Assembly (NCBI RefSeq): GCF_001866665.1
Contig: NZ_MLYO01000032.1
Coordinates: forward strand, 103,755-167,754
DNA: 64,000 nt
Origin: Streptomyces monashensis
GTDB lineage: Bacteria; Actinomycetota; Actinomycetes; Streptomycetales; Streptomycetaceae
Direction: 5' to 3'
Part shown: in pieces, positions 8,584 to 17,018 of the stretch
Position numbering within the stretch: position 1 is the first letter of the stretch
How the letters are laid out: each line of letters starts with the position of its first letter
The notes under the pieces: model-generated
What the model saw: only the letters and a program-made list of their open reading frames with translations
What the model was told of the DNA's origin: nothing
The model's database searches: none
Translations under genes and position numbers: made by a program

Positions 8584-9228
8584 ATGGCCGACCTCGACGC
8601 CCTGCGCCTCCGCTTCGCCCGCGCCCTGGAAGCCGCCCGCGCCCCCGGCGGCGGCCCCGACCCCGCGCCGTACGCCGACAACCTGCTCGCCCGCTGGCAG
8701 GAGCCGCAGCGCCGGTACCACACGGTGGCCCACCTGGCGGCGGTGCTCGACCACGTCGACGTCCTCGCGGACCACGCCGCCGACCCGGACGCCGTACGGC
8801 TGGCCGCCTGGTTCCACGACGCCGTCTACCTGCCCGAGCGCTCCGAGAACGAGGAGCGCTCGGCGCGGCTCGCCGAGCGCGCGCTCCCGGAGGCGGGGGT
8901 GTCACCGGAGAAGACCGCCGAGGTGGCCCGGCTGGTCCGGCTCACCGTCACGCACGACCCGTCCGGCGACGACCGCGACGGCCAGGTGCTGTGCGACGCG
9001 GACCTCGCGATCCTGGCCGCGCCCCCGTCGGCGTACGCCGCCTACACCGCCGAGGTGCGCGAGGAGTACCACTTCGTGCCGAACGACGCCTTCCGGGACG
9101 GCCGCTGCGCGATCCTGCGCCAACTCCTCGCACTGCCACGCCTGTTCCACACCCCCTACGGCCGGGAGCACTGGGAGGCCACGGCCCGCTACAACCTCGG
9201 ATCCGAGCTGGAATTGCTGTCGACCTGA
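8584..9228 (+). CDS. HD-domain metal-dependent phosphohydrolase-like protein
   Basis: A 214-residue protein with an HD-superfamily pattern: RRYHTVAHLAAVLDHVD (first His), AAWFHDAVYLP (HD pair) and LLCDADLAILA-like VLCDADLAILAAPP. It matches the predicted metal-dependent HD phosphohydrolases of about 200 residues found in many bacteria and close to the N-terminal methyl-directed HD group. The substrate is unknown. ATG at 8584 follows a compact promoter region shared with divergent cutC. The next gene begins 28 bp downstream and may be in the same transcript. Confidence 0.82.
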   Translation: MADLDALRLRFARALEAARAPGGGPDPAPYADNLLARWQEPQRRYHTVAHLAAVLDHVDVLADHAADPDAVRLAAWFHDAVYLPERSENEERSARLAERALPEAGVSPEKTAEVARLVRLTVTHDPSGDDRDGQVLCDADLAILAAPPSAYAAYTAEVREEYHFVPNDAFRDGRCAILRQLLALPRLFHTPYGREHWEATARYNLGSELELLST

Positions 9229-9256
9229 GCCGACGCTCCCGCCTACAGTGCGCCCC

Positions 9257-10360
9257 ATGCGAACGATCAGCGGGGATGACGTGAAGCGGGCCGTCGCGAG
9301 CTGCACGGCGGCGTTGCGGCAGGCGACGGACCGGGACTGGACGGCCGTCAAGGCGGGCCGGGTGGAGTGGAGTTGCCACGCCACCGCGTTCCACATCGCC
9401 GAGGACTGCCTGGGCTACGCGGGCAACCTCGCCGGACGCGCCCGGGACGCGTACGTCCCCTTCGAGATCACCCTCGAAGAGGGCACCGACAACACCGGCC
9501 TGCTGCACGTGATCGAGACGACCGGCGCGCTGCTCGCCGCCACCGTCGACACCGCCCCGCCCGGCGTGCGCGCCTTCCACCCCTACCCGTTCCGCAGCGC
9601 CGACCGCGAGGGCTTCGCGGCGATGGGCATCGCCGAGGTGCTGCTGCACACCCACGACATCGCCGAGGGCCTCGGACTCTCCTACGCCCCGGACGAGGAC
9701 CTGGTCGAGTCCGTCCTGACCTGCATCTTCCCGCAGGTCCAGCCCGGTCCCGCGCCCTGGCCGACCCTGCTGTGGGCCACCGGCCGGGGCGAGCTGCCCG
9801 GCCGCGCCCCGGTCACCGGCTGGCACTGGCACAACAACCTGGTCGTCCCGGCCGATCGGGTCGACCTGGTCGGCATCCGCCCGGCCGCCGCCCGCGATCT
9901 GCGCCTCGGGGGCGACGGCGGCTTCGACTGGATCGAGGGCGGCCCCTACGAGGGCACCCGGAGCGCGTCCGGCTCCCTGGTGAAGGCGTACGAAGCGGGC
10001 ACGCACCGCCCGGAGTTCGGGGTCTTCGCCCTCGTCCGGCACGAGGACGGCCGCGCGATCGGCGGCATGGGCTTCCACGGCGCCCCGAACGAGGGGGGCT
10101 GGGTCGAGGTCGGCTACGACCTCGCCGAGGGCGCCCGGGGACACGGCTACGCCACCGAGGCGCTGCGCGTCCTGACCGAGCGGGCGCTGGCCCGGGACGA
10201 CGTCTCGGTCGTCGTCGCCACCATCGAGCACACCAACATCCCCTCGCAGCGGGTGGTCGCCCGGGCCGGCTTCACCCGGGCCACCCCGGAGGAGGAGCGG
10301 ACCGCCCGGACCGAGCACGGCATGGAGGAGGGGCTCGGGCTCTACCTGCGCCGCGCCTGA
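9257..10360 (+). CDS. DinB/maleylpyruvate-isomerase-like domain fused to GNAT acetyltransferase
   Basis: 367 residues in two parts. Residues 1 to ~215 form a DinB/mycothiol-dependent maleylpyruvate-isomerase-like helical bundle, with His residues at EWSCHATAFHIAED and VLLHTHDIAEGLGL that could bind a metal. Residues ~220-367 form a GNAT acetyltransferase of the RimJ type (DLAEGARGHGYATEALRVL is the acetyl-CoA loop; IPSQRVVARAGF is typical). The GNAT part probably modifies a protein N-terminus or small amine. ATG 9257 is the only start that excludes overlap with the HD gene. Its last 19 bp overlap the convergent DUF4031 gene. Confidence 0.82.
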   Translation: MRTISGDDVKRAVASCTAALRQATDRDWTAVKAGRVEWSCHATAFHIAEDCLGYAGNLAGRARDAYVPFEITLEEGTDNTGLLHVIETTGALLAATVDTAPPGVRAFHPYPFRSADREGFAAMGIAEVLLHTHDIAEGLGLSYAPDEDLVESVLTCIFPQVQPGPAPWPTLLWATGRGELPGRAPVTGWHWHNNLVVPADRVDLVGIRPAAARDLRLGGDGGFDWIEGGPYEGTRSASGSLVKAYEAGTHRPEFGVFALVRHEDGRAIGGMGFHGAPNEGGWVEVGYDLAEGARGHGYATEALRVLTERALARDDVSVVVATIEHTNIPSQRVVARAGFTRATPEEERTARTEHGMEEGLGLYLRRA

Positions 10361-10623
10361 TCCCCCCTGCGCTTACGCCGCCGCAGCCCCGAGGCGTGCA
10401 GCAGCCGCACCACCGTGCGGCTGCTGACCTCCACCGCCCCCGCCGCCACCACGTCCGCGTACCGGCGCTCCGGAACGTCGTAGTGGTCGCCGTCGAAGGC
10501 GCGGACGGGGATGTCCAACGTCGCGGCGAACGCGTGCAGTTCGTCGTACGACACGTCGCTGACCAGATGCGACCACAGGCGCCCGTGCCCGGGCCAGGTG
10601 GGCGGGTCGATGTAGAGGGTCAC
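10342..10623 (-). CDS. DUF4031 domain protein
   Basis: A 93-residue protein starting MTLYIDPPTWPGHGRLWSHL, the hallmark of DUF4031, followed by VSDVSYDELHAFAATLDIP and DGDHYDVPERRYADVV. The family is small, cytosolic and uncharacterised. The tail is Arg-rich and overlaps the 3' end of the convergent GNAT gene by 19 bp. The next gene upstream on the same strand stops 36 bp before its start, so the two may form an operon. Confidence 0.85.
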   Translation of the reverse strand: MTLYIDPPTWPGHGRLWSHLVSDVSYDELHAFAATLDIPVRAFDGDHYDVPERRYADVVAAGAVEVSSRTVVRLLHASGLRRRKRRGDQARRR

Positions 10624-10659
10624 GGGGTCACCGGTGCCTCAGGCCGCACGCCGCCCGCC

Positions 10660-11079
10660 TCACGACGAAGCCGCCGGGCCCGCGGCCGAGCCCAGGGAGC
10701 CGACCGCCGCGACCTTCACGCCCGCCTTGTGGCAGACCCAGTGCGGGTCGGGGCCCAGCTCCGGCTCCACGTCGAGGGCGTGCGGGTCGCCCGAGCCGCA
10801 CACCGGGCACAGCGGCCAGCGGCCGTACCGCTCCAGCAGCGCGTCCTGCACGTCCTGCGCGACCAGCCCGGCGACGTACGCCACCCCGTCCGGCCACTGC
10901 TCGACCCACCAGCGCCGTTCCGCCACGGAGTCCTCGACCAGCGAGACCACGTCCGCCTGCGCGACCTCGCCCGCGACCAGATCGGCCAGCACCAGCGCAC
11001 GGGCGGCGTGCAGGGCCTGTTCGAGAGGCGTGACGGGATGGGCCGGGTTGGCGGGATCGACGGGGTCCATGAAACCCAT
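10660..11079 (-). CDS. conserved hypothetical protein with zinc-ribbon-like cysteines
   Basis: About 139 residues (ATG 11077-11079; ATG 11068-11070 also possible). The N-terminus reads MGFMDPVDPANPAHPVTPLE, the middle is helical and acidic (VVSLVEDSVAERRWWVEQWP), and a CPVCGSGDPHAL motif with a later CHKAG suggests metal binding. I do not recognise a named domain. It is divergent from the RpiR regulator with only about 47 bp between starts, so they share a promoter region. Confidence 0.65.
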   Translation of the reverse strand: MGFMDPVDPANPAHPVTPLEQALHAARALVLADLVAGEVAQADVVSLVEDSVAERRWWVEQWPDGVAYVAGLVAQDVQDALLERYGRWPLCPVCGSGDPHALDVEPELGPDPHWVCHKAGVKVAAVGSLGSAAGPAASS

Positions 11080-11109
11080 TGTGCGCACTCTTGACCGCCG
11101 CACCGAACC

Positions 11110-11153
11110 GAAAATATCTTTCACGTGTGACCCAGGACGTGAAGGAAAGTTTC
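11110..11153. promoter_or_regulatory. paired GAAA/TTTC dyads, candidate RpiR operator
   Basis: GAAAATATCTTTC (11110-11122) is a near-palindrome (one off-centre mismatch) lying 4 bp before the RpiR start. A second short dyad, GAAAGTTTC, is at 11145-11153 inside the 5' end of the gene. GAAA...TTTC dyads are common for RpiR-type regulators, so autoregulation is plausible. The AT-rich run is conspicuous in this GC-rich sequence and could also include a -10 element. Confidence 0.4.
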
Positions 11154-12032
11154 GGCAGTCCGGGCGGATCCCTCGCCGCGAAGGTGCGCACCCTCGCCCC
11201 TTCCATGACCCGGTCCATGCAGCGCGTCGCCGAGGCCGTCGCGAACGACCCGGCCGGCTGCGCCGCCCTCACGGTCACCGGCCTCGCCGAACTGACCGGC
11301 ACCAGCGAGGCCACGGTCGTCCGCACCGCCCGCCTGCTCGGCTACCCGGGATACCGGGACCTGCGGCTCGCCCTGGCCGGGCTGGCCGCACAGCAGCAGT
11401 CGGGCCGGGCACCGGCCATCACGACCGACATCGCGGTGGACGACCCCATCGCCGACGTCGTCACCAAGCTGGCCTACGAGGAGCAGCAGACCCTCGCCGA
11501 CACCGCCGCCGGACTGGACACCGCCCAGCTCGGCGCCGCCGTCACCGCGTTGGCGGGCGCCCGCCGGACGGACGTGTACGGCATCGGCGCCTCCGGCCTC
11601 GTCGCCCAGGACCTCACCCAGAAGCTCCTGCGCATCGGCCTCATAGCCCACGCCCACAGCGATCCGCACCTCGCCGTGACCAACGCGGTGCAGCTCCGCT
11701 CGGGCGACGTGGCGATCGCGATCACCCACTCCGGCTCGACGGGGGACGTCATCGAGCCGCTGCGGGTCGCGTTCGAACACGGGGCGACGACCATCGCGAT
11801 CACCGGCCGGCCCGACTCGCCGATCACCCAGTACGCCGACCACGTGCTGGCCACGTCCACCTCACGGGAGAGCGAGCTGCGACCCGCCGCGATGTCCTCG
11901 CGGACGAGTCAACTGCTCGTGGTGGACTGCCTGTTCGTGGGTGTGGCCCAGCGGACGTACGAGACGGCTGCGCCGGCTTTGGCCGCTTCCTACGAGGCCT
12001 TGGCTCATCGGCACCGGAGTGGTTCGCGATAG
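11127..12032 (+). CDS. MurR/RpiR-family transcriptional regulator
   Basis: 301 residues. An N-terminal HTH_6 domain (residues ~15-90; MTRSMQRVAEAVANDPAGCA, then ELTGTSEATVVRTARLLGYP) precedes a C-terminal SIS sugar-phosphate-binding domain (~residues 120-260; VYGIGASGLVAQDLTQKLLR, ITHSGSTGDVIEPLRVA, ITGRPDSPITQYADHVL). GTG 11127 is preferred because it lies after the operator-like dyad and gives a family-length protein; an upstream ATG at 11079 overlaps the divergent gene. It lies directly before murQ and a PTS permease, so it very likely senses MurNAc-6-phosphate or GlcNAc-6-phosphate and controls them. Confidence 0.88.
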   Translation: MTQDVKESFGSPGGSLAAKVRTLAPSMTRSMQRVAEAVANDPAGCAALTVTGLAELTGTSEATVVRTARLLGYPGYRDLRLALAGLAAQQQSGRAPAITTDIAVDDPIADVVTKLAYEEQQTLADTAAGLDTAQLGAAVTALAGARRTDVYGIGASGLVAQDLTQKLLRIGLIAHAHSDPHLAVTNAVQLRSGDVAIAITHSGSTGDVIEPLRVAFEHGATTIAITGRPDSPITQYADHVLATSTSRESELRPAAMSSRTSQLLVVDCLFVGVAQRTYETAAPALAASYEALAHRHRSGSR

Positions 12033-12071
12033 ACCGTAGGACTGACCATGGAGGGGATCTGCGGGTCCGTA

Positions 12072-12105
12072 GTGGCTGATCGCGCAGTTCCCCGCGCCTC
12101 TAGGG
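12072..12105 (+). repeat. Streptomyces interspersed repeat (GCGCAGTTCCCCGCGCC type)
   Basis: The stretch GTGGCTGATCGCGCAGTTCC followed by CCGCGCCTCTAGGGA matches a short sequence I recall as very frequent between genes in Streptomyces genomes (usually GTGGCTGGTCGCGCAG...). It fills most of the gap between the RpiR gene and murQ. Its role is unknown; it can form a weak hairpin. Confidence 0.6.
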
Positions 12106-12143
12106 AATTGCACCCGACCCGCACTGGAAAGAGCCGACCCCCC

Positions 12144-13067
12144 ATGACCTCGCCCGACCTGCGCAGCCAACTGGCCTCCCTGACCACCGAGGCCTTCCGA
12201 CCCGAGCTCGCCGACATCGACCGCCTGCCCACCCCCGACCTCGCCCGCCTGATGAACGGCGAGGACGCCGCCGTGCCCACGGCCGTCGCGCGACGCCTCC
12301 CGGAGATCTCCGCCGCCATCGACGCCGTCGCCGAACGGATGGCGCGCGGCGGCCGGCTGATCTACGCCGGCGCCGGTACGGCGGGCCGGCTCGGCGTCCT
12401 GGACGCCTCCGAGTGCCCGCCCACCTTCAACACCGACCCCGCCCAGGTCGTCGGCCTGATCGCGGGCGGCCCCACGGCCATGGTCACCTCGGTGGAGGGA
12501 GCCGAGGACTCCACGGAGCTGGCCCGCCAGGACCTGGACGCGCTGAAACTCACACCCGATGACACCGTTGTCGGCATCTCCGCCTCCGGCCGCACCCCCT
12601 ACGCGATCGGCGCCGTCGCACACGCCCGCGCGCAGGGCGCCCTGACCATCGGCCTGGCCTGCAACGAGCACAGCGCGCTCGCGGCCGCCGCCGAGCACGG
12701 CATCGAGGTCGTCGTCGGACCCGAACTGATCACCGGCTCGACCCGTCTGAAGGCCGGCACGGCCCAGAAACTCGTCCTGAACATGCTGTCGACGATCACG
12801 ATGATCCGGCTGGGCAAGACGTACGGGAACCTGATGGTCGACGTCCGGGCCTCGAACGACAAGCTCCGGGCCCGCTCCCGCCGCATCGTCTCCCTCGCCA
12901 CCGGCGCGGCGGACGACGAGATCGAGCGGGCGCTGGCCGAGTCCGGCGGCGAGGCGAAGAACGCGATCCTCGCCCTCCTCGCCGACGTCGACGGCCCCAC
13001 GGCCGCCCGCCTTCTGGAGGAGTCCGGCGGCCGTCTGCGTGCCGCGCTGGCGCACGCGCCCCGCTGA
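12144..13067 (+). CDS. murQ: N-acetylmuramic acid 6-phosphate etherase
   Basis: 307 residues with the MurQ signature: YAGAGTAGRLGVLDASECPP, a catalytic Glu in ASECPPTF, GPTAMVTSVEGAEDS, and GISASGRTPYAIGAV from the SIS fold. It cleaves the lactyl ether of MurNAc-6-P to give GlcNAc-6-P and lactate in cell-wall recycling or uptake. GlcNAc-6-P then feeds NagA, encoded about 20 kb downstream. The start ATG 12144 has GGAAAGAG before it. It is flanked by the RpiR regulator and a PTS EIIBC 16 bp downstream, forming a compact module. Confidence 0.95.
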   Translation: MTSPDLRSQLASLTTEAFRPELADIDRLPTPDLARLMNGEDAAVPTAVARRLPEISAAIDAVAERMARGGRLIYAGAGTAGRLGVLDASECPPTFNTDPAQVVGLIAGGPTAMVTSVEGAEDSTELARQDLDALKLTPDDTVVGISASGRTPYAIGAVAHARAQGALTIGLACNEHSALAAAAEHGIEVVVGPELITGSTRLKAGTAQKLVLNMLSTITMIRLGKTYGNLMVDVRASNDKLRARSRRIVSLATGAADDEIERALAESGGEAKNAILALLADVDGPTAARLLEESGGRLRAALAHAPR

Positions 13068-13083
13068 CCCGCACGCTCGGGGC

Positions 13084-14448
13084 GTGCGCATCGACCCCGC
13101 CTCCACCGCGACCGCCGTCCTCGCCCTGGTCGGCGGCCCGGCCAACGTCACCTCCGCGACCCACTGCATGACCCGCCTCCGGTTGACCCTCGCCGACCCG
13201 ACGGCGGTGGACGAGGCGGCCCTGCGGGCGGTCCCGGAGGTGCTGGGCCTGGTCGCCGACGGCCCGGACTGCCAGGTCGTGCTCGGGCCGGGGGTGGTCG
13301 AGGAGGTCACCGAGGCGGTGACGAGGACGGTGGCGGAGGCGGCGGCGCGGGCCGACAAGGGAGGAACGGAGCAGGAGACGGACGTCAGGACCGCCCTGCG
13401 CCGGATCGCGAACGTCTTCGTCCCCCTCATCCCCGCCCTCGTCGGCTGCGGCATCCTCGCCGGCCTCAACGGCCTTCTGCTGAACGCCGGTTGGTTCCCC
13501 TCCCTGTCCCCCGCCCTGTCCGTGATCGCCTCCGCCTTCCTCGCCCTGATCGCGGTGTTCGTCGGCGTCGACACGGCGCGGGAGTTCGGCGGCACCCCGG
13601 TGCTCGGCGGGGCCGCCGCGGCCGTCGTCGTGTACCCGGGAGTGTCGAAGGTGACGGCGTTCGGGGCCCACCTGTCCCCCGGCCAGGGCGGCGTGCTCGG
13701 CGCCCTCGCCGCCGCGTTCCTGGCCACCCGTGTGGAGAAGTGGGTACGGGGCCGGGTACCGGGCGCGCTGGACGTCCTGCTCACACCGACGGTCACCGTG
13801 CTCGTCTCCGGCCTCGTGACGCTGTACGGCCTGATGTACGCGGCCGGCGCGGCGGCGTCGGCGATCGGCACGGCGGCGAACTGGCTCCTGACCACGGCCG
13901 GCGCGGCGGCGGGCCTGGTGCTGGGCGGTCTGTTCCTCCCCCTGGTGATGCTGGGCCTGCACCAGGCCCTGATCCCCATCCACACCACCCTCATCACACA
14001 ACAGGGCTACACGGTCCTCCTCCCCCTCCTCTCCATGGCGGGCGCGGGCCAGGTGGGCGCGTCGCTCGCGGTGTACGTCCGCCTGCGCCACGACGGCGAA
14101 CTGCGTACGACGATCCGCTCGGCCCTCCCGGCCGGCCTGCTCGGTGTGGGCGAACCCCTGATCTACGGCGTGTGCCTGCCGCTGGGCCGGCCCTTCCTGA
14201 CGGCGTGCGCGGGCGGGGCCGCGGGCGGGGCGTTCGTCGGCTTCTTCGCGATGCTCGGCACCACGGTGGGCGCGACCGCGATCGGCCCGTCGGGCTGGGC
14301 CCTGTTCCCGCTGCTGACGGGCAACCGGGGCGCGGGCGCGGCGGTCGCCGTCTACGCGGGCGGCCTGCTCACCGGCTACGCGGTCGGCTTCGTGGCGACG
14401 TACCTCTTCGGCCTCCCGCGCGCCCCCCGGCCGAGCGCCGCCGTGTGA
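13084..14448 (+). CDS. PTS sugar permease EIIBC (MurP-like)
   Basis: 454 residues. The EIIB domain (residues ~1-85) carries the phosphorylated Cys28 in TSATHCMTRLRL. A linker leads to an EIIC domain with about ten hydrophobic segments (FVPLIPALVGCGILAGLNGL; LVMLGLHQALIPIHTTLI; GVGEPLIYGVCLPL). EIIC of the glucose/sucrose/MurP class transports and phosphorylates a sugar; no EIIA domain is present, as in MurP. GTG 13084 gives the standard EIIB start. Placement after murQ suggests MurNAc, or possibly another amino sugar, as substrate. Confidence 0.85.
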   Translation: MRIDPASTATAVLALVGGPANVTSATHCMTRLRLTLADPTAVDEAALRAVPEVLGLVADGPDCQVVLGPGVVEEVTEAVTRTVAEAAARADKGGTEQETDVRTALRRIANVFVPLIPALVGCGILAGLNGLLLNAGWFPSLSPALSVIASAFLALIAVFVGVDTAREFGGTPVLGGAAAAVVVYPGVSKVTAFGAHLSPGQGGVLGALAAAFLATRVEKWVRGRVPGALDVLLTPTVTVLVSGLVTLYGLMYAAGAAASAIGTAANWLLTTAGAAAGLVLGGLFLPLVMLGLHQALIPIHTTLITQQGYTVLLPLLSMAGAGQVGASLAVYVRLRHDGELRTTIRSALPAGLLGVGEPLIYGVCLPLGRPFLTACAGGAAGGAFVGFFAMLGTTVGATAIGPSGWALFPLLTGNRGAGAAVAVYAGGLLTGYAVGFVATYLFGLPRAPRPSAAV

Positions 14449-14478
14449 CGCACGACGGTGGCCGCTCGTTGCCTCAGC

Positions 14479-14781
14479 ATGACGACGATGAAGTTCCTCG
14501 CCACGGCCGCCCTCACCGCCGCCTCCGCCGCCGCGCTGGCCGCCCCCGCCCACGCCGACGCCCCGGCCGACACGGCCACCACGCCCACCGCCAAGGCCGC
14601 CCACGGCAACGGCCAGTGGACGATCTCCGACACCGCGAACTGCGCCGACACCCTCGCCGTGGTCCCCGTCCTCAAGCAGGTCTCGCCGCTGCAAGTGCGC
14701 GAGAACACCCCCACGTGCGGCGCGGGCAGCCTGATCCGCCCGGGCCACCGGGGCCACCTGGGCCCGCACGGCAACCGCTGA
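14479..14781 (+). CDS. small secreted protein
   Basis: About 100 residues: MTTMKFLATAALTAASAAAL forms a clear Sec signal peptide ending near APAHADA, followed by a short mature part with two cysteines (TANCADTLAVVPVLKQ and ENTPTCGAG) that could form a disulphide, and a Gly/His-rich tail (GHRGHLGPHGNR). A Met three codons in is an alternative start. The mature core (NCADTLAVVPV...) resembles small secreted Streptomyces proteins of unknown function. It stands alone between the PTS gene and a convergent methyltransferase relic. Confidence 0.65.
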   Translation: MTTMKFLATAALTAASAAALAAPAHADAPADTATTPTAKAAHGNGQWTISDTANCADTLAVVPVLKQVSPLQVRENTPTCGAGSLIRPGHRGHLGPHGNR

Positions 14782-14789
14782 CGCCGGTC

Positions 14790-15439
14790 CTACGGGGCGC
14801 GCCAGACGAGGGTGTAGCGCCAGAAGAGCCGGCGGCGGAGCCGGACCCCGAGAAGAATCCGCCGGGCCTCGCGACCGATCTCGGCGAAGGTCACCTCCGG
14901 ATCCCGGACGGGAGCGGTCATCGAAACGGGCCGGTGCGACGTGGCCCGCCCCCGGTTCTTCACCCACCCGATGAACGGATTGAGCGCTACGGCCGCCAGC
15001 CCGAGCGCGTGGTCGAGCCCCCCTTCCGCCCGCGCACAGCCGACGACGACCAGGGTGCCGCCGCTCGCCAACTCCTCCCGGAACCGGACGAGAGTCCCGG
15101 CGAAGGGAAGGTGGTGGAGTACGGCGACGCAGGTGATGACGTCGTAGGGACCCGGGGGAAGGCGGCCGGGCGCCTCGGCGAGTACGTAGGCACGGGGGCA
15201 TCGACGGAGGTCGACTCCCTCGCCCGCCCGAGAATCCCCGCATCGGCATCGACCCCCACGACCGCCTCCGCCCGCCGCCCGGCCAGCCGCCGCACCAGCT
15301 CCCCGCTGCCGCACCCCACGTCCAGGACCCGCCCGGCCGCGCGGGGCAACTGCCGCAGCAGCCAGCGGTGACAGTGGGCGTTGTGGTCCCAGGGGTAGGC
15401 GGCGTTCAAGCGGTGCAGGGCCTCGACCAGTCTGCTCAA
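14790..15439 (-). pseudogene. SAM-dependent methyltransferase, frameshifted
   Basis: Two overlapping minus-strand frames together make one class I methyltransferase of about 216 residues. The N-terminal frame from a TTG at 15437-15439 has RVLDVGCGSGELVRRLAG (SAM motif I) and VVGVDADAGILGRARE. The C-terminal frame continues VDLRRCPRAYVLAEAPGRLP, YDVITCVAVLHHLPFAGTL and ends WRYTLVWRAP. The switch lies near 15205-15225, in GCGAGGGAGTCGACC. The total length (650 nt, remainder 2) fits a one-base deletion. Either the gene is inactive or the base is a sequencing error. The start overlaps the stop of the next gene (TTGA), implying an operon. Confidence 0.75.
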
Positions 15440-15690
15440 CGGCTGCGCCTCTGCCGGTTCACCTGCCGCACCTTGACCCGCAGTTCCTCACCGACGGACA
15501 TCGCGTTCAGCACGTCCGTCAGCCGCTCGGCGGTACGGACATTGCAGCGTCCCAGGTCGACCAACGCAAACGGTTCGCCACTCGCACCGGTCACCGGATC
15601 GACACACAGGGACGGCAACCGCACACCGACCCCGGCGAGCGCGTCCCGCAGCGACTCCACGATCTCTTCGGTGGTGCGCAGCATTTCCAA
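15436..15690 (-). CDS. conserved hypothetical protein
   Basis: An 84-residue protein: MEMLRTTEEIVESLRDALAG, then VRLPSLCVDPVTG, PFALVDLGRCNVRTAERLTD and an Arg-rich tail (RQVNRQRRSR). The central LVDLGRCNVRTAERL pattern is reminiscent of small Streptomyces proteins encoded beside XRE or methyltransferase genes; no named domain was recognised. It overlaps the methyltransferase start and diverges from the XRE regulator at 15795 with about 100 bp between starts. Confidence 0.6.
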   Translation of the reverse strand: MEMLRTTEEIVESLRDALAGVGVRLPSLCVDPVTGASGEPFALVDLGRCNVRTAERLTDVLNAMSVGEELRVKVRQVNRQRRSR

Positions 15691-15794
15691 CCTCCACGGC
15701 GGGTCCCAGATTTGCTACACAGCGTGGTCGACAGCTCGCTAGCCTGGCCAGATACGGCATCCCAACAATGCAAACTGTGGGAGAGGGACTCGCT

Positions 15795-16634
15795 ATGGCC
15801 GGCCCCAAAGACCTGGACCCGTCCTCCTCGCCGCGCGCCATGCTGGGCGCCGAGTTACGGCATGCCCGTGAGCGGAAGGGGCTGAGCCAGGAGCAGCTGG
15901 GCCAACGGCTTTTCGTGAGCGGGTCGTTCGTCGGACAGCTGGAGTCGGGGGCGCGGCGGATGCAGCTGGAGCACGCGCGGCTGCTGGACGAAGTTCTGGA
16001 GACGAACGGCTTCTTCCTGCGGAACTGCAAGGCGGCGGCCAAGTCGAAGTATGAGGAGCCCTTCGCGGAGGCGGCGGAGGCCGAGGCTCAGGCCACAGCG
16101 ATCAGGGAGTACGCACCCTCCCTGATCCCCGGACTGCTCCAGACACGCGCGTACGCACAGGCCGTGAACCGCGCGTACGACCCGATGGCACTGGAGGCGA
16201 CCATCGACGAGTGGGTGGAGGGGCGGATGGAGCGGATCCGCCTGCTCGACAACCCAACAAAGCCGTTGTTGTGGACGGTGCTTGACGAGGCGGCGCTTCG
16301 CCGGGAGACCGGCGGCCGGGTCGTGATGGCGGAGAGCCTGCGCCACATCGCGGACCTGATCCGCCGGAACCGGGTCATCGTGCAGGTACTGCCGCTCAGC
16401 GCGGGAGCGCACGCGGCGATCCAGGGCGCCCTCAAGCTGATGGAGTTCGCGGACGCCCCTCCGCTGGCCTACTTCGAGGGAGTGCGCACGGGGCGGCTGG
16501 AGGACGACCCTGCCACCGTCGCCCAACTGAGATTCACGTTCGACCTCCTCGTGGCCTCCGCACTCTCGCGGGAGAAGTCCCTGGCCCTGATCGAGGCGTT
16601 GGCGCAGGATTACACACATGAAGAACACCCCTGA
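15795..16634 (+). CDS. XRE-family regulator with DUF5753, carrying a TTA codon
   Basis: 279 residues. XRE helix-turn-helix at ~residues 18-75 (ELRHARERKGLSQEQLGQRL, VSGSFVGQLESGARRM). DUF5753 follows (LIPGLLQTRAYAQAVNRAYD, VLDEAALRRETGGRVVMAES, IVQVLPLSAGAHAAIQGALK). ATG 15795 follows GGGAGAGG. Leu21 is encoded by TTA at 15855-15857, the rare bldA-dependent codon, so translation is probably limited to late growth. It forms an operon with the DUF397 gene, overlapping it by 17 bp. This is the second such pair in the window. Confidence 0.9.
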   Translation: MAGPKDLDPSSSPRAMLGAELRHARERKGLSQEQLGQRLFVSGSFVGQLESGARRMQLEHARLLDEVLETNGFFLRNCKAAAKSKYEEPFAEAAEAEAQATAIREYAPSLIPGLLQTRAYAQAVNRAYDPMALEATIDEWVEGRMERIRLLDNPTKPLLWTVLDEAALRRETGGRVVMAESLRHIADLIRRNRVIVQVLPLSAGAHAAIQGALKLMEFADAPPLAYFEGVRTGRLEDDPATVAQLRFTFDLLVASALSREKSLALIEALAQDYTHEEHP

Positions 16635-16815
16635 CTACGACCTGAGCACGACCATATGGATCAAGTCCAGCTACAGCGCTGGCGGCAACAACTGCCTGGA
16701 AGTCACCACCGCCCACCGGACGCTCGTCCCCGTCCGAGACTCGAAGGCCCCCCACGGCCCGAAGCTCTTCTTCAGCTCGGCCGCGTGGGCTGCGTTCACC
16801 TCGTCCCTCAGGTAG
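16618..16815 (+). CDS. DUF397 domain protein
   Basis: A 65-residue protein with the DUF397 pattern: TTIWIKSSYSAGGNNCLEV, then LVPVRDSKAPHGPKLFF and SAAWAAFTSSL. It overlaps the end of the XRE/DUF5753 gene by 17 bp, so the two are coupled. It is the partner of the upstream regulator in the usual Streptomyces arrangement. Confidence 0.88.
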   Translation: MKNTPDYDLSTTIWIKSSYSAGGNNCLEVTTAHRTLVPVRDSKAPHGPKLFFSSAAWAAFTSSLR

Positions 16816-16972
16816 CCGTCCCGAATCTCAAGCCCCGAGCTCCCAGGTCCGAGCGCCCTTTTCAAGGAATGGGCGGAGGGTCTCAACCCACCCTCCCACC
16901 CTGCGTGTTGACTTGACGCGTTCGGCTTGCAACGCAGCGTCACATGCCTCTAACGTGCGGCCATAAGCAAAC

Positions 16973-17008
16973 GGCCCCCGCTGGTGCGCCAACACCGGTG
17001 CGGGGGCC
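16973..17008 (+). promoter_or_regulatory. leader hairpin upstream of helix-turn-helix-like gene
   Basis: GGCCCCCGC (16973-16981) pairs perfectly with GCGGGGGCC (17000-17008) around an 18-nt loop. It lies 33 bp before the next start and has no T-run, so it may be a leader structure for the downstream gene rather than a terminator for the DUF397 gene. I recall similar GC-rich leaders before this gene family in other streptomycetes. Confidence 0.5.
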
Positions 17009-17018
17009 TGACCTACAA

